Positions 23,429 through 41,627 of a stretch of 64,000 bases of DNA are shown piece by piece. Made by a program: the position numbers and the translations under genes. Every line of letters starts with the position of its first letter. Positions within the stretch are counted from its first letter, which is position 1. Under the pieces are notes generated by a model. That model had not been told where the DNA came from, made no database searches, and saw nothing but the letters and a program-made list of their open reading frames with translations. Source of the stretch: Tubulanus polymorphus (Eukaryota; Nemertea; Palaeonemertea; Tubulaniformes; Tubulanidae); assembly GCF_964204645.1 (NCBI RefSeq), contig NC_134031.1, positions 2,339,001 through 2,403,000 on the forward strand. Reading direction: 5' to 3'.

Positions 23429-24541
23429 AAAATGAAAAAAAAACCTTTCTGTAAACTTCAGTTCATCTAATGAGCAAAGCTTGAAACTGCACCTCTCGAC
23501 GCGTTGAGTATTTTGTATAGATGTGAAGTACGGTAATTTCGCCGATATATTGTAGCATAAACGTAATGAAAGATTAATAGGGGTCTGCAGTATATACACT
23601 GATAGAGAAACAAGTATAGATGTCAAAGCGTGAAAACCGATATCGAATGGCCACAGCCTGAAATTCGCTATATTCGAAAAAATGTTACGGTTAATTTGGT
23701 CTGTATCTAGTTTTATTGTCGGCCAATCTGCATATTGGTAAATCGATACAGCACCTCGCCTTACTTGGAAATACCCAAATCCGGGCTTTTGACTATAACT
23801 TGGATAAAAACGAACTCATTCTTTGATTGCCTATCTTATCTTTTCAATTCCTAACTCGGACCGACTCAACCAAGGTCACCAATTGCCGACTTCCGTCCAT
23901 ACGAAAGGTCATTAGCATAAAACAACGGCGTGACAGACAACGGGAAGCGGGGGACTTTCAATCTACATTAACGCACCGATTAGACAGCAAAGTAATTAGA
24001 CAGCGAACGGTACAGTGCAAAAAGAGGAAGCGTTTGAAGGCTGCAGAGAGAGACAGAGAGAGAGATAGATCACTTTCTCGTTGTTGTTAAGAACACATTT
24101 TCCCAGTGCGAATATCATACAAAGCAATTGGATATTTACGTACCATATTATATTCGCTGTAATTATATATATATATACATCAGATTGACACTCGGCCAAG
24201 TCACACTCGAATTGAGGAGCAATGCACTTGAAGATATCGGATGATGAATTCATCTATCTGCACACGAACCTCGTTGTCTTCGTAGGGGTATACGATCAGT
24301 AAGACATATGTCGCCACAGACCACGACGTGATTCTATAGATATCGATGATATATATAATACGCTTTACAAAGTATAATGAAGTTCAGATGTTACTCGAGC
24401 TATAGTTCGAAAACAGCGGTAATCGAAATCAAGCTGTGAGGAATGACAACATCGGAAAATATATTCCTTACAATACACTGCAACAGATTGTCACTAATAA
24501 TTCCTCTATAAATAGTCAACAACCTTACCGTCCTTTATATA
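23429..24541. other. Non-coding stretch with AG-rich and TA-rich tracts
   Basis: An AG-rich tract (AGAGAGAGACAGAGAGAGAG) near 24044-24063 and a short TA tract near 24164-24177. Frames crossing the AG tract give Arg/Glu-rich translations that reflect the repeat, not a gene. Confidence 0.45.
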
Positions 24542-24676
24542 GGTATAACAGTATTTAGGCCACGACAACCGGGCCGCCAGCTAGCGACCTGCTTCCCAGT
24601 GGGCGCTGCTGCGGGTAACCACGTCTGTGATTGGTGTAACTGCTCTACCAATCAATGACAGCATCCGGTTTATTCT
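24542..24676. repeat. R2 dispersed repeat, 5' half
   Basis: Aligns with the copy at 19.18 kb from ATAACAGTATTTAGGCC through CCGGGCCGCCAGCTAGCG, GTGGGCGCTGCTG, GGTAACCACGTCTGTGATTGG and CCAATCA to CATCCGGTTTATTC. By eye, identity is roughly three quarters. Similarity then stops. Confidence 0.7.
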
Positions 24677-29755
<5,079 letters not shown>

Positions 29756-29914
29756 AAACACGGAAACATGAGATTGAAACATGTTTCCGGGCGTTTCCCT
29801 GTGTCGTGTGCGTGTTACGAGAAACGAGAAACACGGTTTTGATAGAAATTGTTTCCAAGATCAAACATGTTTGATTCCGTGTTTCTGTGTTTCCCTGTGC
29901 CGTGTGCGTTGGGT
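29756..29914. repeat. Self-similar patch of GTTTCC / GAAACACGG words
   Basis: GTTTCCCTGTG.CGTGTGCGT occurs twice about 100 bases apart. GGAAACATG and CATGTTTCC flank a 9-base loop near 29764-29790, and GAAACACGG also occurs twice. The words can pair with each other, so this may be the remnant of an inverted-repeat element. Short frames on both strands are by-products. Confidence 0.4.
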
Positions 29915-32564
29915 TTCAACTCGCGCATCGACGATGTTTTTGTCACATTCCGTTGCATGGATTTTGTTGACTGTGAAGAAAATACAGTCTTAAACAGCAA
30001 CAACTCGATGGTGAATAATCCAACCTTGGCAGGAAGCAATCAAACGTATATTGCAGCTGCGAGCGGTGGCGAATCCATCAATATTCTGGACCAAGTGGCA
30101 TTCACGTCGATCCTTACCGTAACAGCATTGTAAACACGCGAATTATCGAAATCGACAAAACGAGATGCGCTTGTATTAGTCATAGTACGGCTAATATTTG
30201 CGGTCATTAAAACAATGCGTTTTCACCTCGTCACAGTAACATGTTTGAATACATCGATTTGTGTGTACTCTCCTCTCGAGACAGTTCGATGAATGACACA
30301 TTCGCTGTTTGCGTGTTGTTTGTCCATTGCCGAGGCTTTTCCGATCCCGAGCGTCGAGCGAGCTCTTACCCTTGTCAAGAGGAATTGCTATAAATGTTTA
30401 CCGCTCCGCTCAGACTACAGCGGTTGAACATGGAAATCAAATAAAAACGTCGTTATAGACACATTGCTTGACGAGTTTCCACAAATCTTAGCTAATGATA
30501 AATGAATTGTGTTAGAAGTTAATTTCATATCGCGTATCAATCTATAACCTAGCGATCACATTTTGAAAGTGTGCTGATAAAGTTTTTAATGTCTGGTGCT
30601 TTAGTTTATTTTCAATTGAAAATGAAAAGTAAAGTTTTGATCAGTTTTTGAAAGCGTGTGCCGATAAAATGTCAAAGGTTTGGTGTTTTTTAGTTCATTT
30701 TTCAATCACAAATATCCAAGGTGAAGTCTTGAATACGCGTGAAGTCCAGCACGATCAAATAATTCGAAGAATATCTGGGGTCAATGGGCCCAGGCAGATG
30801 GTTGATACCCGCATGCAGAGCATTGCCCGATAAGATTTTTGTAGGGCACGTAATATTGAAAGGTTATGCATCATCTTTTATCATAGTTACAGGACTAGGA
30901 AACGGAGTGCTGGTATTCGCAATGACGAGTTCGTTCGGGTATTTCATATCACGTTGAAGTATATCTGTAATATATATGTATATAGCCCGTGTTTCATCAT
31001 CGGATCCAACAAATCAAGGTAGTCAGCTTGTACAAGCCGTGGTTAATCTGATTGCGCTGAGTTTACGTAAACATGATCGTATTTGCATCGCAAATTGTGA
31101 CACACGAGTCGAATCAGATCGAATAGTCATCTGATCAATCTCTTACCGCGGCGTGCGCTGCCTTCCAGCCACCGATGAAGCTTACCCCCGATATAGGAGC
31201 GATAACTGCCGGAATGTTGTCGTACACCTTCCCCGTCGTCTAATTGATGCGTAACCAGAGTTTCGTATTTCACGCGAACACAATATCACGACTAATGAGC
31301 GAATATATCATACCTAAAAAAACCGGTTAAAACTTATCGTCTTGTTATGCCAAAGAAGTGACGTCGCGTCAGTTCGTTGCGTCGGTCTCAAGCTCCGGTT
31401 TTCACGAGTGGTTTCTAGCTAACTTTTTCCGGAAAACCAGCCTTAACCACGGAACAGCGATATAACCCGTTTTTGGCTTAAGCATCGTGGGCATATTGAA
31501 CTTTACCCGTCTGTGCTAGGTTATGAGCGGGTCGAATAGACCTTAACATGCTATCATTTTAAACCATATCTCTAGCTTTAGTTGTTTTTTTCTAACATCG
31601 ACCTAACACCATAAAGCAAAACAGTTGTATATTTAGTTTAGATTGACTCGATAATTTCAAAATAAGATAACTTTTGTGTCTCAAGGTTCTGGGTCGCAGA
31701 TTCACCTGTAGAGCTATCATAGGCAACGACCCCGTTCTTAATGTCGTATATACATTCGCTTTGCTCGGGCGGTGCGAACGGATGGACTGTTTTCATTGTC
31801 ACTTACATATGAATTTTTTATCAACGAGACCCATCAAAGACTGTGAGAGCGTTTATCTGAAATCACTTGATTGCGCAGTGACGTGAACCAATCAATAATA
31901 ACAGTACCCGGTATACCGGACATTCGACTTTTTTTTCCATTTTCAACACGTTACTTCTATTTTCCTGCGACAACTACGGTAACCTGAGAAATAAGAGATA
32001 CAATGCTCGTTCAGTTCGACTTTTTCGACCTACCTCCTTATGTTTGAATTATGGAACGAATTCGCTATTTATGATGACGTCATCGGTGTAGGGTAATTCG
32101 CAGACGACAATTCACCAAACGGCGCCGACAATATCGTCAGTTCCCACGGAGACGCGCCGATCGATAAAGCCTGTAAGATATGAAAAAAAAACGGAAGATG
32201 GATGAAAGTGAATATCGAATGAGTCAAAATTGAATAGCAGAATCGTCTCTCGTATTCCCAGGGTTTAAGGAGGCACTAGATGTCTATACTAGCCTATTTC
32301 TAGCTTTATTCTATGAATTGCCGGATGGGAGTTTTAAATCTGTGTTTGATGATTCGCTTCAGTTAGAATCGATTCGATCACGCGCGCGATGGTTAAACGG
32401 TGGTTAAATCGAACTAGTTGAAGTCATTTTTTCCTCCGATAGCGGAGGGCATTGACTGATATTGCATCCATTGTAAGCGGCGAACTTTTTTCTGTCGCGA
32501 TACTTCAAAAGATCTCATCATTTTATAAATGCTCGATGCAACGAACAGTTTTTTCTCATCCCCG
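29915..32564. other. Non-coding stretch
   Basis: No convincing frame, array or RNA gene. Frames at 30648-30833 and 31674-31886 are short and featureless. Confidence 0.4.
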
Positions 32565-32665
32565 TTGCATCACAGTTATGAGTTAAGAGTGAGTCGAATA
32601 TCTCTGGATCTAGTTCCACAGTTGTCAGTAAGAGTTAACCGTTAGATGTTGAGTTAGAATTAGTT
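32565..32665 (+). repeat. R3 dispersed repeat, two head-to-tail units
   Basis: GCATCACAGTTATGAGTTAA followed by GAGTGAGTC, then GTTCCACAGTTGTCAGTAAG followed by AGTTAACC. The two units share the order CACAGTT-GAGTTAA. Related copies occur on the plus strand at 53.9 kb and on the minus strand at 44.2 and 19.6 kb. Confidence 0.5.
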
Positions 32666-32830
32666 CATTTTCTGCTGAAACAACTTGCGGTCAAATCCTA
32701 ACTCGTTACGGTTGACTCTATTCATTTCCGACGTTGCAAAATTTACCGAGAACAATGCGGAACTAACCGTTCCTGAAAATAAACTCATTCCAACTTTGTT
32801 ACAATAACTGCTATTATTCAGAAAATAAAT

Positions 32831-32935
32831 ATATGATATGATATGATATGATATGATATGATATGATATGATATGATATGATATGATATGATATGATATG
32901 ATATGATATGATATGATATGATATGATATGATATG
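32831..32935 (+). repeat. (ATATG)21 pentanucleotide array
   Basis: Twenty-one exact copies of ATATG with no interruption, 105 bp. Minus-strand frames across it translate to repeated HIISY units, which are artefacts. The perfect state suggests recent expansion. Confidence 0.97.
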
Positions 32936-33231
32936 CTCAAGGGGTGTAGTCTGTTTATGTACTGGTTGTTGGTTGTCGATGGATGTAAACGACGCCAAAT
33001 CGACTTAAAGCCAGCCACGTGTGACGAGCAGTAAGCACTGCGATGCCGCAACGATTCCTGCTTACCTTCACTCGAAGGAACAATCGTCGGATAATTGGAT
33101 CCGCTTCAATAATTCGATTCTTCCGACGCATCGTCGATGTTTGCGTATATCGGATAATGTAAACAACGTCGCGAACTGAGGTTGATTAACGTATGTTTAC
33201 TTGATGACCGCGACTATGAACGCGATGCGCA

Positions 33232-33255
33232 TTATCCTTATCCTTATCCTTATCC
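33232..33255 (+). repeat. (TTATCC)4 hexanucleotide array
   Basis: Four exact copies of TTATCC, then CTCG. The overlapping frame gives a PYPYPYPY run that should not be read as a protein feature. Confidence 0.9.
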
Positions 33256-34071
33256 CTCGTTTATCTTCTCACGCACAAAATATCTATTCATCTGTGAACC
33301 ACGTCCCTGCTTTGAAGTTGGCGCAGTCTTGAAAGGTTTGTATGCATGCTATTGTAATATGTGCGTTTGTAACTGGAAGACGCCGTTGTCTTACAATCAT
33401 ATCTATATCAATATGCATGGATGTAGAAATAAGAGATAAAGTCGGATTGTATTATATCACCTACGAGCTATTATCTTCACTCTTGATTACTCGTAAATCA
33501 CACGCAGATCGTCACTACCAGCGTCGTTCGTCTACAGCGGGGTTCGATTTGTCTCTATACCGTCTCCGGAATACTTTTCTGGCAAGTTCTTTTTGACCAG
33601 AATACGGCTGTATCTATTTCGGAAATAGCATAATCTGATAGACGCGGCCGAGATTCAAATGTATTCTGAAACCGTAATGTACGATCGAAACCTAACCGCC
33701 TCACAAGTCACCCATGTCCACCCTTTCGATGTTGTTTCTTTTTTATCTCTTCCTCCCCCGTAATGTTCGAGACATTCTGGTGTGTCTATATTCCCTTCGA
33801 TCCTTTCTGATCCCTAAAAGCGAATTAATACCAGAAACAATGTTTTAGTAAGACACACTTCGTAACCAGGGAAAATAGAAAACCCAGTCCGGTCGATTGC
33901 GTGCTTTTTCAAAACAGAAATCATCCGATGATTAATTAATAATTCAAATTAGAATCATTAGCGCTAATGCGTGTGTAGATAGGTTTCGACATAATCGACA
34001 TCCTGGTTAACCTCACGAGGACCATTAACAGAATGAATTATATTCCACAAATCCGCTCGTATACCTTTGAA
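33256..34071. other. Non-coding stretch
   Basis: No supported gene, array or RNA. Confidence 0.4.
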
Positions 34072-34160
34072 AATACTGCAGGATTCCACTTATGGCAAGC
34101 AAGGATCCACCAGGTTCGCTAGTAGTTACTCGATCTTCAACGTTCGATTTCTTCTATACA
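34072..34160 (+). repeat. R1 dispersed repeat, near full length
   Basis: GCAGGATTCCACTTATGGC, AAGCAAGGATCCACCAGG, TTCGCTAGTAGTTACTCG, ATCTTCAACGTTCGATTTC. The same segments in the same order occur at 50.4 kb on this strand and at 2.6 kb on the other. Part of the first half-unit is deleted. Confidence 0.7.
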
Positions 34161-35877
34161 TACAGTTGAAATCGGATAAAGTTTGAATTCGACGTATATG
34201 GTGGGTCCTGTGATATAGAATGAATTCGGAAGGCTAAAAATCCAGTTCAAAAAATTATTGAAAATGAGCTAATTCCGACAAAATAAGGCAGAGAGCTCTT
34301 CGTGCCGATTCCATTGGAATTAAGGATTAGAAACAGATTTAAAACGAAAGAATAATTTTTTCCTATTCTCACAGCGACCATTCTTTCGGTGTAACCTGGA
34401 CTGAGAAACAGTGCATGCGGTGAGAAGATGTTTTGTCTCGATAAAAATCACGACTCCTTGTTTGAAAGATTATGCAGACAATATGTAATTTTTTATACAA
34501 CTAATACCACTATGTCCCATTGTGGTTTGATAACAGTAATTGCGGGTGATAACATAGTATCGGTCGCTGTTTTGATTAATATCGCTAGAATGGAACGACA
34601 TTTTACGGCAAATTTACGACTGGCTCTCGTGGTTTTTTACACCGGTGTAGTAAGTTTCAAGTTTGGTTTATTGCGGTTTTCGAAGTAACGCAAATTTCCC
34701 TCCGGTAAAGTTAATACGCGTAATACGGAGATGGTTTTTTATCATCATAACTAACGACGTTTCAAATATCGTCAAAAGGTAGAATTTGTCTCAACGGAAA
34801 ATATGCCCGCAGCAATGGGTTTATTTCACCCACCTTGTGCCAGGGAACTGTAACTTTGAATCAACACCGTTGGATGTAGCTCCCAACCATTAATCCAAAA
34901 AAGTTAAGCCTAAAGAGACTTGAATTTTGCAATTTTAAATCTGTGTTTTAACTAAACAATAAATGCCTCACAGGTTTCGGAAATCTGGTTTCAAGATTGC
35001 AAAAAGTTCCATCGACTTTGACGACCCTTTTATACTGGAGGTCGGCCTTTAACGTGCAATAATCACGTTGATGACCGCTTGTTTCCCGCTTTCGATATTA
35101 CAAAAAGCAAACGACGTATGATTGAAAATACCATAGTCGTACCTTAAGTCCGATGATTAAACGATTATCTCTAAATTTACATATAAGGGCTTATACCTAA
35201 CATAAAATATAGTTAGTACCAATTAGCGCCAAGTCGGATAGACGTCAACCACTAACTCGCTAATGAAATTCCGCGGAAGAAATGGTTGCCATTAACGAAG
35301 CAAATGCTATCCTCGCAATCTTTTTTCGACATCTCCTCTTTTTTTTGCCGGAACGACAATCTTAAATGTTGCTGATAGAAGTCGAGCTAAGAACGGCGGC
35401 TTATTTAGTCTTTACGGGCGCACACCGAACTTCTATAATACGGTTGATGAACGTCGTAAAACCGATATCTTCTGTCGCAGTTAACTGTCTCATCTGGAAT
35501 CGTCAGTGAATTTATTGCCGCCGTAATAACACGAGAAAGTGGTCGTTAACTTAACGCGCATCTTCCGTAGAAAACCGGTTTTAAGTCCATGAATGAATGA
35601 GGTGAAGTTTTTTTGCTCAGCCACGCACGTGGAATGTTGATTTTCAGCTGTTTCGGTGTAAACGCGATGCCCCGCTGATTTTTCATGTCGCCGTTCAAAT
35701 TCCGTGACGTAATTGTTGGTTAGGTTTTCTCGAGTTTCTTTAGTCAAATTATTGCCTTTCGTGTTGCCATGTTGTCGTTTTCTTTTCCGATCCTCCTTAT
35801 TACAAAATGCCAATAATGCTATTTGATGTATTCTGTTTATTTAAATCATATATTAGGGGATTATTTTTACCCCTTCC
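34161..35877. other. Non-coding stretch
   Basis: A 107-codon minus-strand frame (35490-35813) is hydrophilic and has no recognisable domain. No gene supported. Confidence 0.4.
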
Positions 35878-36143
35878 CGCCATTTGCAATTTTGTAAATT
35901 TGAATGTGTGAACGTGTGCATGCTTGATGAGTATATGTGTTTTGAATGCGTGTGAGGGATAGGTGTCTCATACTCGACAAGCAACCTTGCTTTTAATGAG
36001 CACCTACCACTGATATTGGAACATCCTTTATAAATATAAAATTTGTTACAATTTCTTGTGGAAATAAAATATCATTATTATTATTATTATAATGTTAACC
36101 ATTTATATGTTACGGTGCAATAAAGATGATTGAATTGAATTGC
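35878..36143 (+). repeat. Possible 3' end of a retroposon
   Basis: GGAAATAAAATATC followed by (ATT)n near 36073-36091, and then GCAATAAAGATGATTGAATT followed by GAATTG. Polyadenylation-type hexamers followed by short tandem tails are typical of non-LTR retrotransposons or SINEs. No reverse transcriptase frame is present upstream, so if real it is strongly 5'-truncated. Confidence 0.35.
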
Positions 36144-36458
36144 TGTGCGGTCCGGGACAAGTTCAACAGTTGCGAGTTTGACCCTGAACTAATTAACTAT
36201 CATCATAAATTTGCCTGACTATGCGGGGGACTGGATCCGGGAAATTCAAGATATGATATTTAGCGAAACGACACTTCTGACGTTGACCGATAGTCCACCG
36301 TCTTCCTTACCACGCGAAAGTGCATTATACTTGTCTACACAAAAGCCCTCATTGTAAGATAAACAAGGCAAACAAAGAAATGGGGATAAGACAATATAAT
36401 GGCAATTCCTCGCGAGAAAGCTATGGAGGGACACATTATATCTCAACCCACGCTTCAT

Positions 36459-36692
36459 GGCCAGCAGTATATAATTTTGACGTCGGTGCGAGTTAGATCC
36501 ACCGATTTAACACCGCATGTCTGACCTATTGGGGGTGGCTGGCAGTTTATCATTTTTGACGTCAGTACTAAGCGCACGTAAAATCCGACGATTTAAGACT
36601 GGCTATCCGATTTAAGACTGCGTGATGACCTTTCGGGTGATGGCGAGCAGTGTATCATTTTGACGTCGGTACTTAACGCACGTCAAGTCCAA
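36459..36692 (+). repeat. Three tandem units of about 80-104 bp with TGACGTC motifs
   Basis: Each unit carries GGC..GCAGT.TAT.ATTTTGACGTC followed by a GGT/AGTAC, GCACGT, TCCGACGATTTAA series. GACG starts at 36479, 36558 and 36662, giving periods of 79 and 104. The middle unit is longer because CGATTTAAGACTG is duplicated inside it. The middle unit has TGACGTCA, a perfect CRE/bZIP-type octamer (36557-36564). A decayed minisatellite is the safest reading. Confidence 0.65.
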
Positions 36693-38869
36693 AGGTGAAA
36701 GAACACCAAATAAAATAGTCAATATCCACATATCCCGAGAAAATAAGTTGTCTCAACACCAAATCCGGAGTTGAAATGAGGTTTTTTTTCGGGTAGACGA
36801 CGCAGGAAGATATTCAAAGTAAAAAACGTCAATTCTAGATCGGGGATCATGCATGCAGCACACACTGGTGGTACTCGTGATATACCGATAAAAGCTGCTC
36901 AACAAATGACGCTTTTTAATTACATAAAAAAACACTTTATATTTACATAGTCATCGCGTATTGATCGGTATAGGCGTTCAACGATGTACTCATAACATAA
37001 ATGGAAAAAAGCTTCGTTTGAACAGATGGAAAATCGTCATTTTTGACGTTTATTGTTTTGGTGAAGTATTTGAATCAGATGTTTCATCGCTGTTTGATAG
37101 GCATGTCTGTATACTTAGGAGTTATGTTACATTTTATACTGATAATTGGAATGGCAGAAAACAACGGCTGAATAAGCGAAACTCGATGCATTTACTAACC
37201 ATCTAACTAGATTACGTTTTTTACACCGAAACTTATATTTCCCCACCGCATTTCGTTGAAGATTTAAAAAGAACGAGAACCATCAACTAAAATATTTCTT
37301 CCTTCGAGTTTGCCGCAGCACTTGGCCTGCCTTCTATTTTCTATTGACCCCGACTGGTCTTCAAACACACACAACCCCTGGAGATGCCTATAACAAAGCT
37401 TATGGTTGTCCTGTGGAGTCCTGGACAGACCGGATCCAATGGGCAGGGCCATATACACGGGGAATCGAGCCGGCGTCAGATCCCTCGAAGTTGCGAGACC
37501 CATCGATATTTATTGAATTCATTTCAATGCTCCAGGCATTATCTATAATAGTACAACGACCTCGCAGTCTAATACGGGCGGTCATCGCTACTGCCGATGA
37601 TATATACGAGTCTAATTAGTGATTTAGATACGTCTGCACCGACGACCGAACAAATGAACATCATTTCGAGTAGATTGTTCCTCTGTGCCTTTTACGACAA
37701 ATGGAAAACTAATCTCCAGAAATATACGGCTAAGATAATTGCTCGCAATTCGATTTCTAAGAGCGTGGTCGTTACCCTGTAACAGAATTTCAGTTATTAC
37801 GTCAATGCATCGGGACAGTGAAAATATCCAAGGGTTTTTCAAAAGTTTTTTTTCGTCACAAATTTCCCTGGTAGATATCATAATTGACTCCTATGAATCC
37901 TACTGGGACTGATTACTGCACTCTTACGTTGGCAACAGCTTAGCTATTTTTGTCATTTAAAAAACTATTTTTGAGGTGTTATCTGCAACTGCCAGGGCCT
38001 TGGAGCTATTTAGTTGCACTGGATAAAAAAGAAAGAAAAATATTCTGATTTTGATCCTACAAATAAATCTCTAAACAGATCATAGAATTCATTACTTTGA
38101 AACGGCTCCTCGAGTTGTAACAACATTCATTAGAAAAAAACATTTGAACATTACATTAACGATAATGCGGACTCGTTATCGCTTACTACCGATCAAAACC
38201 GAGGTTTATTTCGCTATCAAAAGTTCTATTCCTTTCTAATACTCGCCCTCGAAAAAACACGTTATACGCGTCCATAAATCCGGCCAACGGGAAATCGAGA
38301 CCGCCACGAAGAACAACGCGCTTACATTGGCATTTTTCCATCATTATCGAATCTGACTTTCGAATGACAGAACAAAAACCTCGGTGTTTCTTTCCACATA
38401 TCGTGTTTCTGGATGCAGTGTGAAAGCCGAAGCTTAAAACTTCACGAAAGCCGCTCTATTTTTTGTTCAGAGTTTCCACTCATTTCTATAACGATTTATG
38501 CACTCAGTTCGGATAGATAGAATATTGAGAAACTAACCGAATATACAAATTTCAAAGATTGAAAGTTATCTTTTGAATTACAATCACTCTCGAACTCTAG
38601 GGTTTGGGTCAGACATCGTCAGGTGTGATGAATAAACGTCCTTTTTAATCTTACGAATTTTACATCATACTTTCTATTCCGAGTGTACGGGCTACCCTAC
38701 CACTTTTGATAAAGCTGATAACCCGGGTTTCAGCGTGAAATGACACAAATATATGCAATAAACTAAAGAAACAATGACAAAAATGAAACAATTTCATATA
38801 AACACTCACAGATTTCTTGAAATCCTGCAAAAGTCTGGCGTGATTTATAGAGGTTATCCAAGACAATTC
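36693..38869. other. Non-coding stretch
   Basis: Overlapping opposite-strand frames at 37344-37619 and 37400-37585 have no domain. Nothing else recognised. Confidence 0.4.
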
Positions 38870-39130
38870 GAATATACGAAACAAACCGTTGATCGTCAGT
38901 TTGAGATAAAACGGACAAGCGAATCTCGACCAAGGCGACGAAGACAGCAGCTGTCTGCTCGGAGCGCGCGTGTGCGTGGATACTACACTTGCAGCAAACC
39001 TGGCGGTGAATCAACTGCTCGCTTCATCATCAGCCAATGACAGCAGAGACAGACGCGAGCGCGCGTTTCACTGAAACAATCGTCTCCGTCGCTGTAAGAT
39101 CATCGAGTCCGTAACGACAAGAAACACAAC
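38870..39130. promoter_or_regulatory. CpG-rich patch, speculative promoter or 5' exon
   Basis: Local enrichment of CG-containing words (CGACCAAGGCGACGAAGAC, GGAGCGCGCGTGTGCGTGG, GACGCGAGCGCGCG), then CGCTGTAAGATC, which could be a splice donor. No coding frame confirms this. It is reported only because it contrasts with its AT-rich surroundings. Confidence 0.15.
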
Positions 39131-41627
39131 TCCGCTGATTCAAGCGTCAACAAGCAGTTGTAAAGTTACATCATCCATTCCCCTCGAGGTGTTTTTAACG
39201 AATTTGATATAATAATGATACGAATCTTTTTTTTTAAATAGAATTAATAAATGAATAAGCTGTAGATTACTCGAGTGCGCACTAATGATTGATATTAATA
39301 TTAGATGAAGGAGTGCTTTGAAGGAAGAGTTTGTTCGTACAAATGAAAGCAGCATTTAGAAAATTGAGAAAATAAAGGCAGAAAAACTGGATGTACCAGG
39401 GGTGAACAGTAAGGATCATACTTTCAACTGACATGATGTATATTTTGGTCTCGTTTGGAATTTAGGAAGAACTGATTGACAACAGTTTACCAACCAATTT
39501 ATCGAAACACGTAGAAACTGATGAATGCAGCTCAGCGGTGTACAGAAAAATCTTTGAACATTTACCATCGAACGATTTGATATTCGCTTCGCTTTTCATC
39601 GCGGTGAAATTTGTCGGTTTCAAATTGACTCCACCTTCAATGAGACACAGCCCTCGTGGATTAACACTGAGCAAACTTATTATTTCCTTTTCTTAATCAA
39701 TGACGTCAAAATTATTAAGATTCGAAAATCTGTGTATTATCATTATCACGTACATACGACGCGCGCGATCAGGCGATAGTTAACTATAACTCAGACTGCA
39801 GCGTGAAATTCACTCCAAGATCGTGATAATTTTCTTTATTGAAATGTCTTACATTTCATATCGAACATGAACTTAACCGTGCATTAAAGATTTTATTGAA
39901 TCGAATCTAGGCGAATTGAATCAAGCAGATATTAGTTATAGCCACCACTTACGAGTCTGCTAAACCTACAATGTAACATCTATACCGTCTATTTCTCATA
40001 TAAGTTCGCCACTTTTGGTATCACATCAATATTCAAATATTTGTTTTTTTTCTACAATGAGGTCGCGTCACGCTATAGTTGACATCGTAACGGATATTAC
40101 TAAACGATGTGCAAAGACTGTGAGGCCACTTCTCAACAGCTAGAGGGAGATGGCGGGTACAAGGTGTAACAATTACAACCAGAACGAACCCAGATGCTTG
40201 CAAAATTCTTCTCATTGCCGATTTTACGCAAACATCATCTATTAAGAATTATGAGCAGAGATTGCAAGGCATTTATTCATATCGATTCATTCAATTGCGT
40301 CAATTTTCTTTTAATCCTCGATCTAGTGCTAATACGATCGACGCTGGCAAAAGACGGAGATGAAATACCGGCTCGGAAACAAGATCACTGCAGCATTCAT
40401 TTATGCACTTTAATAGCTGGGATTACGAGCAACCACGATCGAGTTTCAAATTGAAATGAAACATTTATACCATTTCCGCTGCCTCCTATCGAAAAGGTAT
40501 AGGGGACACATACATAAACGAATTCGAATGCTTTACGCGGCATGGATTTAGAAATTGATTTAAACATCGCTATCTGAGTAGAGTCGCCTATGTTTCCTGC
40601 CTCAACGTAAGTCGTTGGTACAATCTCAGACTAAAAAGGTGAGTGAGCCTCGTCAAGGTCACGACCGCAAATCTGACGGTTTACGTTATTGAAATCCTTA
40701 GAGAAATGATGAGACCACGAATGACGTCAGCGACACGTCATTATTGGCCGTTACTACTAAGAAGTGACGGTGAAATTATGTGCATCCATCGGGATTCGAA
40801 CCCAGGCGTCTTACATCAGGACCCAGTCCCAAAGTTGACACTATTCTGGAGTTAAAAATGTCAATGCCAACCGACAACTGTGTTACTGGAACCAATAGAA
40901 CTAATGCACGCTATTGTCGTATTTGGTAAATACGATGGCGGTTCGTTCGCAATGACGAATAGTGTTTGACTAGGGGGGGGGGGGGTTGTATTGGGTTATA
41001 TGTGTATATTCGTCTATGGCTGCTCTTCGCTGTCAGGAGCATTCTACTCAGTCATAATCTTCACCTCACGGAGTTGAGGATTCTGTGGGGGACGATTGTG
41101 TCGAATGCCGCGCATAGAATCGACTTCCTTCGTTTAGAACGAGCGAGCGCGCGTGCGTTATCTTCGTCTGTTGAAAAAAAAGTCAAAGCCGAAAATCACG
41201 GCGACCAATTTACATCAATCATTGCATGACGTGGAACGTGGTCCATCGAATATCAGCTGATCGAACCTGCGATTAAACACGAGGCCTTTGATGTTTTTGA
41301 ATTTCATGTAAATCACGGTAAATTTCTCAGTGTTATCTGTCGTGGCCGGTTCAAGCTGGGAATAAGAGCGAATAATACGATTGATATCTTGGATTACAGA
41401 CCCGAAAATCTCCGAATATCACACTCGTATATGAAACAACATTGCGACAAGCGCAGTTGAAAGTTGACGCATTTTGCATCTTAATAATTGTTATCCGATC
41501 GTTTTCGTGACTTCTCTCTTTGTAAATTATTGATGTGTTTATTTTTTTTCTTTCTTGGGTGCTAAAACTCAGCAGCAGGCTTTGTGAGGCCGACATCTTT
41601 TCTTGTGAATTCCGAATTTTCTAAGCA
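39131..41627. other. Non-coding stretch
   Basis: Contains a 13-G homopolymer at 40973-40985. Minus strand near 40780-40800 has GGGTTCGAATCCC, a tRNA B-box-like word, but no tRNA fold around it. No gene supported. Confidence 0.4.

Noticed and set aside
32660-33051. Frames encoding repeated HIISY units
   Set aside because: Direct translation of the ATATG array, not a protein.
33182-33439. Frame with a YPYPYPYPS run
   Set aside because: Translation of the TTATCC array; no other protein feature.
40770-40855. Minus-strand tRNA or tRNA-derived SINE around GGGTTCGAATCCC
   Set aside because: A B-box-like word is present, but the T-stem has only three clean pairs and no A box lies at the right distance.
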